Source: Dermabacter sp. (GTDB lineage Bacteria; Actinomycetota; Actinomycetes; Actinomycetales; Dermabacteraceae). From it: a stretch of 64,000 nt of DNA. The notes under the pieces are model-generated. The model saw only the letters and a list, made by a program, of their open reading frames with translations, was not told the DNA's origin and ran no database searches. Both the position numbers and the translations under genes were made by a program. Below are positions 58,687-64,000 of this stretch, in pieces (within the stretch, counting starts at the first letter, position 1; each line of letters starts with the position of its first letter). The stretch covers positions 62,001 through 126,000 of the forward strand of contig JAUNTX010000004.1 in NCBI GenBank assembly GCA_030538475.1. Reading direction: 5' to 3'.

Positions 58687-59685
58687 ATGAGCACCGAACA
58701 CACCCCTGACACCCGCGGCCAGCGCCGCTCCGTTACCCGCCGCGCCGTCCTCGGCGCAGGCGCCCTCACCCTCGCCGGCGCAGGAGGCACCGGCGCGTGG
58801 GCGTGGGACCGCTTCCTTCGCGAAAAGGTCGAGGTCCAGAGCGCGAGCGCGCTCGAAACCGACACCACCGAGCTCGCCACCTTCAGCGACTCCGGCACCC
58901 AGACCGCGGCCTCGACCAGCTCCGAGGCCGCGAGCGGCGACGCCCTCACCTACGACTCCGACACCTCCCGCATCACCGTGGAAACCAAGAGTTCCGGGAC
59001 CGGCAGCGACACCCTCACTTGGTACGTCGCCACGATCACCCTCGCCGACGCCCGCGCCCTGCGCTCAGCGTTCGCCGACGATGCCTACGGCGAAAACATC
59101 GTGGAAAAACCATCCGCCATCGCCGAACGGGTCGGCGCCGTACTCGCCATCAATGGCGACTACTACGGCTTCCGATCGACCGGCATCGTGATCCGCAACG
59201 GCGTGGCCTACCGCGATGTGCCCGCCCGCGACGCCCTCGTCATCATGACCGACGGCACAATGCAGATCATCGACGAAACCACGACGAGCGCGAGCGCCCT
59301 CGTGGCCGCCGGAGCCTGGCAGTGCCTGAGCTTCGGCCCCGCCGTCGTCGTGGACGGCGCCATCCCGAGCGGGGTGGATGACGTGGAGATCGACACGAAC
59401 GTGGGCAACCATTCGATCCAGGGGGAGCAGCCCCGCACGGCGGTGGGCCGCAAGGCCGACGGCAGCTTCGTGTTCATGGTGGTCGATGGTCGCAGCGACG
59501 GCTACTCCCGCGGCGCCACCATGAGCGAGCTGGCAACGCTCCTGATCGACGAGGGATGCGACGTGGCCTACAACCTCGATGGGGGCGGCAGCTCCGTCAT
59601 GTTCTTCTCGGGGCAGATGGTGTCCCGGCCCCGCGGCGGCACGAGCGACCGCGACACCTCCGACATCCTCTACATCGCGGGATGA
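58687..59685 (+). CDS. exported phosphodiester glycosidase family protein (NAGPA domain)
   Basis: A 332-residue protein. The N-terminal RRSVTRRAVLGAGALTLAGAGGTGAWAW (twin-arginine-like, residues 13-40) marks it for export or anchoring. The NAGPA domain spans about 120-330: AINGDYYGFRSTGIVIRNG, TAVGRKADGSFVFMVVDGR and VAYNLDGGGSSVMFF, then the closing RDTSDILYIAG. Such domains cleave N-acetylglucosamine-1-phosphodiesters, here plausibly in a wall polymer. It is divergent from the polyphosphate operon, overlaps the next gene by ATGA, and has GAGGG upstream of the ATG. Confidence 0.85.
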   Translation: MSTEHTPDTRGQRRSVTRRAVLGAGALTLAGAGGTGAWAWDRFLREKVEVQSASALETDTTELATFSDSGTQTAASTSSEAASGDALTYDSDTSRITVETKSSGTGSDTLTWYVATITLADARALRSAFADDAYGENIVEKPSAIAERVGAVLAINGDYYGFRSTGIVIRNGVAYRDVPARDALVIMTDGTMQIIDETTTSASALVAAGAWQCLSFGPAVVVDGAIPSGVDDVEIDTNVGNHSIQGEQPRTAVGRKADGSFVFMVVDGRSDGYSRGATMSELATLLIDEGCDVAYNLDGGGSSVMFFSGQMVSRPRGGTSDRDTSDILYIAG

Positions 59686-60887
59686 TCGCCATGAGCGCCA
59701 CACAGGAAACCATCGCCCTGCTCATCCCCGCCTATCGCCCCGACGCCGACCTCGTGCCGCTCGTGCGAGCGATCCGCCGCGAGGCCGCGCCCGACCTGGT
59801 GCTCGTGGTGGACGACGGCTCGGGCTCCGGCCCGGGGCCAGAGCAGGGGCTCGACGAAGGCGATTACGACGCCATCTTCACAGCCCTCGAGGCCGACGGC
59901 GCCCGCGTGATCCGCGAGCGCACCAACCGCGGCAAGGGCAGCGCCCTCAAGCGAGGCCTCGGCGCGATCCAGGAGATCCTGCCCGGGGCGGCGGTCATCA
60001 CGGCCGACGCCGACGGCCAACACACCCCCGCCGACATCGCGCGCCTCGTGGCCGTGGTGCGGGAGAACGCGGCATGGGCCGGGCAGGCCCCGCTCGTCCT
60101 CGGCACGCGCACGTTCGGCGCGGGAACGCCGATGCGCTCGCGGGTCGGCAACGCCGTCAGCAGCGCCCTGTTTTTCCTCAGCACGGGCAGGTGGCTCGGG
60201 GACACGCAGACGGGCCTGCGCGCCATCCCGTCGGCCCTCATTCCCCTCCTGCTTCAGGTGCCCGGGGACCGCTACGAGTACGAACTTTCCGCGCTGCTGG
60301 CCGTGGCGCGAACGGGGCAGAAATGGGAGACCATGAGCATCGAAACCGTCTATATCGAGGACAATCGCTCGAGCCACTTCCGGCCGCTGCGGGACTCCGC
60401 GCGGGTGCTCGGGCTCATGCTGGGCTTCGCGCTGTCCGGCCTGCTGGCCTTCGCGATCGACACCGTGCTGTTCCTCGCGCTCGCCACACTCACGAGCCAG
60501 GTGTGGCTGGCCCTGCTCATCGCCCGGATCGTCTCCGGTGGCGTCAACGTCACGGTCAACAGGGTGCTCGTGTTTCGCCCGCGTGGCGTGCCGTGGGCGC
60601 GGACCCTCGTGGATTACGCCGCGCTCGCGGTGGTGCTGCTCGTGGCGGGCATGATCAGCGTCAACATCCTCGTGTTCGCTGGCGTGGGATTGCTCGCCGC
60701 GAAGATCCTCACCGACGCCGGTCTCTGGGTCGCGAGTTTCGTCGTGCAGCGCGCTTTGGCCCGTCGGCCCCGGGGTGGGGGAGTGCCCGACTCGTTCGGG
60801 CCTCGCCCGTTGGTGTCTGACCGGGCGGCCCCGCGGCGTCGCGATCAGGCCGCGAGCGTGCCGCCGGTGATTCCCGCCGCGCGATGA
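59682..60887 (+). CDS. GT2 glycosyltransferase with C-terminal GtrA-like membrane domain
   Basis: A 401-residue membrane glycosyltransferase. The GT-A fold has LLIPAYRPDADLV, VVDDGSGSG and ADADGQHTP with the D-x-D metal site, and LGDTQTGLRAIP, as in dolichol-phosphate mannosyltransferase-like enzymes. From about residue 230 a four-helix GtrA domain follows (FALSGLLAFAIDTVLFLALA..., GGVNVTVNRVLVFR), known to flip lipid-linked sugars. It probably loads and translocates a sugar for a surface polymer. The ATG at 59682 overlaps the glycosidase stop; ATG 59691 is an alternative. Confidence 0.9.
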   Translation: MIAMSATQETIALLIPAYRPDADLVPLVRAIRREAAPDLVLVVDDGSGSGPGPEQGLDEGDYDAIFTALEADGARVIRERTNRGKGSALKRGLGAIQEILPGAAVITADADGQHTPADIARLVAVVRENAAWAGQAPLVLGTRTFGAGTPMRSRVGNAVSSALFFLSTGRWLGDTQTGLRAIPSALIPLLLQVPGDRYEYELSALLAVARTGQKWETMSIETVYIEDNRSSHFRPLRDSARVLGLMLGFALSGLLAFAIDTVLFLALATLTSQVWLALLIARIVSGGVNVTVNRVLVFRPRGVPWARTLVDYAALAVVLLVAGMISVNILVFAGVGLLAAKILTDAGLWVASFVVQRALARRPRGGGVPDSFGPRPLVSDRAAPRRRDQAASVPPVIPAAR

Positions 60888-60918
60888 CGCGACCGGTGAC
60901 CTGGGCCGCGGAACGACA

Positions 60919-60949
60919 ATGACCGCCCACCGAGATGGTGGGCGGTCAT
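60919..60949 (-). terminator. hairpin terminator downstream of tRNA-Glu
   Basis: ATGACCGCCCACC and GGTGGGCGGTCAT form a perfect 13-bp stem with a 5-nt loop. It is followed on the minus strand by TGTCGTT; on the plus strand it also closes the glycosyltransferase gene. Confidence 0.8.
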
Positions 60950-60961
60950 TGTGTACCGAAG

Positions 60962-61034
60962 TACCCCGTACGGGATTCGAACCCGTGTTGCCGGCGTGAA
61001 AGGCAGGTGTCCTAGGCCGCTAGACGAACGGGGC
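60962..61034 (-). tRNA. tRNA-Glu (anticodon TTC)
   Basis: The 73-nt cloverleaf has acceptor GCCCCGT/ACGGGGT with a G-T end pair, D-arm TCGTCTAGCGGCCTAGGAC, anticodon loop CTTTCAC (TTC) and T-loop CGGGTTCGAATCCCG. The anticodon stem CCTGC/GCCGG has a T-C mismatch in its middle pair. CCA is not encoded. Confidence 0.9.
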
Positions 61035-61203
61035 GGGCCGGAACCACTGTAGCCAAAACCCGGCGCGGTCGCCACTTCGCTTCGAGCGGCGGTGACCCAC
61101 CTCTCTGGCGCGGCCAACCCGTGATTCAATGGGTGGGTATTGCCTACGCCACACCCCGTGGCACGACGAAGGCGCCGGACGGCGCGAAGGGGGCCACGGG
61201 CCT

Positions 61204-62979
61204 ATGTTTCGATCCCGAGATCATCACGATTCCTCCGGCCCCGGCCGGGAGGACACCTCGGAAGGATCGACCCAGCCCCCGCTCGTGAAACGCTCCCGCG
61301 TCACCGCGATTGCCGCGCTCGCAGCCGCGAGCGCCCTGGCCCTGTCCAGCTGCGGATACCTTGCCAGTCTGAACAGGGGAGGGGGAAGCGCGGGCTCGGG
61401 CGCGTCGCCGTCGGCCTCCCAGCCCAGCGTCACCACCCTTGAGGGCACCACCTCCACAGCGTTCGGGACCGACGGAATGGCGCCGATCGGGACGCTCGCC
61501 ACGCCGATGGAGTCCGCGGCGATGGGGATCGATGCGGATACCGCGAGCGATCAGCGCTGGGCGGAGATCTATGCGCAAAAGCCCCAGTGGGGGCCGTGCG
61601 AGGACCCGGCCTATGCGTCGGCCGAATGCGCCACGGTGAAGGTGCCGCTCATGTGGAACGCTCCCGATCAGGGCAGTATCGACCTGCTCATCTCGAAGCT
61701 CGCCACGACCGGCACGGGCGAATATAAGGGGTCCCTGCTCATCAACCCGGGCGGCCCGGGCGGTTCGGGGAATCAGATCGTGGCCGAATATGGTTCCTCG
61801 ACCGGGACTGACGCGCTGCGCGGTTCCTACGACTACATCGGGTTCGATCCGCGGGGCGTCAAGGACTCCTCGGGGATCGTGTGCCTGGACGATAAGCAGA
61901 CCGACGAGTACCTGTCGGCCACTTTCGACACCGATACCGAGGACGGGCGACTGGCGTCCGAAGAGAGCTTTGCGACAATGATCGAGGCGTGCAAGGCGAA
62001 CTCCGGCGAGCTGTTGCAATACCTGGACACGTGGTCCGCCGCGCGCGACATGGACGTGATTCGGGCCGTGGTGGGCTCCGAGAAGCTCGACTACCTCGGG
62101 TACTCCTACGGCACCTACCTCGGCGCCTCCTACGCCGAGCTGTACCCCGAGCGCACCGGCCACATCGTGCTTGACGCCGCGGTGGATCCGTCGATCACCG
62201 GCGACGAAATGGCCGCGGGCCAGGCCGCGGGCTTCGAGGACTCCGTTCGTGCCTTCGTGACCTGGTGTCAAGGCCAAGCGGACGGCTCGTGCCCGCTCGA
62301 GGGGACCGTCGATCAGGGCGTCCAGAAGATTCGGGACTTCCTGGACCAGACCGCCCAGAAGCCGCTGACCATGAGCGACGGCCGCGAACTGACCGGCTCC
62401 CTCGCGGTCACGGGCGTGCTCGTGCCCATGTACAGCAGCGAAACGTGGCCCATGCTCGCCATGGCCCTGCAGCTGGCGTTCGCCGGGAACGGCGACCTGC
62501 TCGGCATGTTCGCTGACCTCTCCAACGAGCGCAATTCCGACGGCAGCTACGCCTCCAACGGCATGTTCGCCATCACCGCCGTCAACTGCTTGGACCGCCT
62601 CGGCGTCATAGATCCCGAGTGGGTGCAGACCGAATCCGAGCGGCTCGAAGAGCGCTATCCCACCTTCGGCGGCATGCTTGGCGGCGGCGGGATCTCGTGC
62701 GAGCAGTGGCCCGCGAAGCCCGTGCGCGTGCCCGCGTCGATCCATGCCTCGGGCTCCTCCACCATCGTCGTCATCGGCACCACCGGCGACCCCGCCACCC
62801 CGTATCCGTGGTCGGAGGCCCTCGCGGAGCAGCTGGACAACTCCGTGCTTTTGACTTTTGAAGGCTACGGTCACACCGCCTACGGCCGCAGCGGCGGCTG
62901 CATCGAGGAAGCGGTGGACAACTACTTCATCAACGACGTCACCCCCACCGATGGGCTCACGTGCAGCCCGCCCGCCTGA
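61204..62979 (+). CDS. lipoprotein alpha/beta-hydrolase, TAP-like tripeptidyl aminopeptidase family
   Basis: A 591-residue exported hydrolase. A lipoprotein signal ends in LSSC with the lipidated Cys at 50. The oxyanion motif is NPGGPGGSG; the nucleophile is Ser301 in GYSYG, the acid Asp529 (GTTGDPATP) and the base His557 (GYGHTAYG), the last two in the C-terminal TAP-like domain. These enzymes remove N-terminal tripeptides from exported proteins or peptides. The ATG at 61204 has GAAGGGGG upstream; a GTG at 61285 would give a shorter signal peptide and remains possible. Confidence 0.88.
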   Translation: MFRSRDHHDSSGPGREDTSEGSTQPPLVKRSRVTAIAALAAASALALSSCGYLASLNRGGGSAGSGASPSASQPSVTTLEGTTSTAFGTDGMAPIGTLATPMESAAMGIDADTASDQRWAEIYAQKPQWGPCEDPAYASAECATVKVPLMWNAPDQGSIDLLISKLATTGTGEYKGSLLINPGGPGGSGNQIVAEYGSSTGTDALRGSYDYIGFDPRGVKDSSGIVCLDDKQTDEYLSATFDTDTEDGRLASEESFATMIEACKANSGELLQYLDTWSAARDMDVIRAVVGSEKLDYLGYSYGTYLGASYAELYPERTGHIVLDAAVDPSITGDEMAAGQAAGFEDSVRAFVTWCQGQADGSCPLEGTVDQGVQKIRDFLDQTAQKPLTMSDGRELTGSLAVTGVLVPMYSSETWPMLAMALQLAFAGNGDLLGMFADLSNERNSDGSYASNGMFAITAVNCLDRLGVIDPEWVQTESERLEERYPTFGGMLGGGGISCEQWPAKPVRVPASIHASGSSTIVVIGTTGDPATPYPWSEALAEQLDNSVLLTFEGYGHTAYGRSGGCIEEAVDNYFINDVTPTDGLTCSPPA

Positions 62980-63084
62980 GAGCGAGGGGCCGACGCTCAA
63001 CGTGAGACGAATCGCCCCGGCTCAGTTTTGCGCGGCATCGGCCCAGCCCGTACAGTAGTTGAGTCCGTGCCGCGCACGGGCGGC

Positions 63085-63157
63085 GCCGCCTTAGCTCAGT
63101 CGGTAGAGCGATTCACTCGTAATGAATAGGTCGCCGGTTCGATTCCGGCAGGCGGCT
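63085..63157 (+). tRNA. tRNA-Thr (anticodon CGT)
   Basis: The 73-nt cloverleaf has acceptor GCCGCCT/AGGCGGC, D-arm TAGCTCAGTCGGTAGAGC, anticodon loop CTCGTAA (CGT) closed by ATTCA/TGAAT, and T-loop GCCGGTTCGATTCCGGC. Full CCA is not encoded. Confidence 0.94.
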
Positions 63158-63166
63158 CAGCAGAAA

Positions 63167-63205
63167 AACGGCCCGCACCAGGGAAAACACCCGGTGTGGG
63201 CCGTT
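63167..63205 (+). terminator. hairpin terminator downstream of tRNA-Thr
   Basis: AACGGCCC and GGGCCGTT pair, extended by GCACC/GGTGT with one G-T pair, and are followed by TCTTG. It begins 9 nt after the tRNA. Confidence 0.8.
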
Positions 63206-63283
63206 TCTTGCGTTCTGGCCTCGGCGGGCCAGTTTGTCAGTCGCCGCTCACCGTAACCAAGCGGAGCGGGGCGACTGTGCTCG

Positions 63284-63472
63284 CTACCCGCCCAAGTGCG
63301 GGCTGAGATGCTCGTAGACCTTCGAGGCGAGCTCGATGATCCTCAGGGTGAGGATAATGGCGTTCCTGGCCCGCCGGGCGATGACCCGGAAGCGCTTCCC
63401 AGTCGGGTGTTGTGGGCCGGACTCGTCGTGCTTCTCGGGTTCGTCTACTGAGTTACTGGTTTTCGTCCACAT
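63284..63472 (-). CDS. small protein of unknown function
   Basis: A 62-residue ORF I cannot assign. The first third is polar and acidic, the middle basic (GKRFRVIARRARN), and the end contains a hydrophobic or amphipathic helix (AIILTLRIIELASKVYEHL). GGAG lies 8 nt before the ATG. It stands alone between tRNA-Thr and an unannotated gap. The composition is plausible for a membrane-associated peptide, but the ORF may be spurious. Confidence 0.35.
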   Translation of the reverse strand: MWTKTSNSVDEPEKHDESGPQHPTGKRFRVIARRARNAIILTLRIIELASKVYEHLSPHLGG

Positions 63473-63696
63473 GAGGTGGCTCCGTTCCTAAATCGGTATC
63501 GGACTTTGTACTTCCACCTCTTGGTGTACCGGCGGCGCTTCTGCCTCCCTGCTGCGTGGATTCGGCACCTAATTTTGGGTACATACCTCGCGCTCGTCAC
63601 CGCGTCTTCGGCTGAGGGGTGTAGTCACCGCAGGAGGTTGCTGCCCGCGGTCATTGCTAGACTCGGGCGGTAGAAAAGGAGGCCGGCCGCGCCCAC

Positions 63697-63894
63697 ATGA
63701 GACGACAGGGCTGCCGCCAACCAGGCATGAAGGAAGATCTCAAGGAACGCGCCATTTTTGTCGCGCTCGTCGCCCTCGTCCTCGCGTGGATGACCTCGCA
63801 GAACTATGTTCCCTACGCGACGGCGTTTGCTTGGCTCCTCGTCGGTGTGGCCGCCCTGATCCTCGCCGTCAGGTACGTGAGGGCTACGGACTAG
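63697..63894 (+). CDS. small two-helix membrane protein
   Basis: A 65-residue protein of unknown function. Two membrane helices (about residues 18-33 and 42-58) flank a short loop (TSQNYVPYAT), and the tail is VRATD. AAAGGAGG lies 14 nt before the ATG at 63697, a little far; an internal ATG at 63727 would give a 55-residue form starting MKEDLKERAIF. The 224 nt before it show no other gene. Confidence 0.5.
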   Translation: MRRQGCRQPGMKEDLKERAIFVALVALVLAWMTSQNYVPYATAFAWLLVGVAALILAVRYVRATD

Positions 63895-64000
63895 CGAGTG
63901 CCCTTGTGGGCACATGATGCTCACGCGCTCCACAGCGGTGACCGGACCCGGATCTGAAGGGTTGACTGAACCCGAGCCCGAAGGCTCGATCTGGGCTTCG

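Overview
This window is a 64 kb piece of a high-GC actinobacterial chromosome. The evidence is the GC-rich codon use, frequent GTG starts, many ATGA/GTGA gene overlaps, leaderless promoters, a bifunctional-type dCTP deaminase, a CopD-CtaG fusion, an AdaA-AlkA fusion and actinobacterial-type tRNA genes. The content fits order Micrococcales, perhaps near Dermabacteraceae, but family placement is a guess. I see no phage, insertion sequence, integron or CRISPR array. Gene density is high and no gap between genes exceeds about 280 bases.

Layout. 1-8.1 kb: tail of a probable FtsX permease, rhodanese, SDR oxidoreductase, purB with a CsoR-type regulator, a hisC-like aminotransferase, and an E1alpha-E1beta-E2 2-oxoacid dehydrogenase operon behind a palindromic operator. 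8.1-12.3 kb: two FluC fluoride channels chained to a CopD-CtaG copper protein, then a convergent flavin monooxygenase. 12.5-18.4 kb: two tandem HAD phosphatases, a thioredoxin-NHL protein, and a large membrane protein that looks like a catalytically dead membrane pyrophosphatase. 18.4-25.8 kb: an AbiEi-like regulator without a toxin, a NarL-type two-component system divergent from an FtsX/ATPase ABC pair, and an aldo-keto reductase divergent from an MFS exporter. 25.9-37 kb: tRNA-Gly, dcd, an unknown gene, a UMF1 transporter, the six-gene Mrp Na+/H+ antiporter operon (mrpA, C, D, E, F, G) and another MFS gene. 37-42.6 kb: fhs with a textbook terminator, an orphan DNA methyltransferase divergent from AdaA-AlkA and ogt, then a YdeI-like gene and acylphosphatase. 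42.6-49.4 kb: an MFS/MmyB-type regulator pair sharing an operator, an MFS carrier of the RhtX/AmpG type and a secreted trypsin-like protease (both behind iron-box-like sites), a small membrane protein sharing a motif with the protease, a ClpN-SRPBCC fusion with its small HTH repressor, tRNA-Phe and tRNA-Asp. 49.5-55.4 kb: LLM oxidoreductase, HrpB helicase, BioY, and an AlkZ-like winged-helix protein. 55.5-60.9 kb: a secreted beta-helix protein, a VTC-type polyphosphate polymerase domain and a DUF4956 membrane protein in one operon, divergent from a phosphodiester glycosidase and a GT2-GtrA glycosyltransferase. 60.9-64 kb: tRNA-Glu, a TAP-like lipoprotein peptidase, tRNA-Thr and two small ORFs.

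The loci that deserve most attention are: (i) the degenerate membrane pyrophosphatase at 15911-18391; (ii) the VTC/DUF4956/beta-helix locus, whose promoter region has three CTAT repeats spaced exactly 11 bp; (iii) the ClpN-SRPBCC/HTH module, with two CAAC-N4-GTTG palindromes placed over the -35 and -10 of a leaderless promoter; and (iv) the protease plus small membrane protein that share a YW..E.M..A.PA motif. About a dozen genes have a TANNNT-like -10 element 6-7 nt before the start codon, which implies leaderless transcripts and was used here to choose starts.
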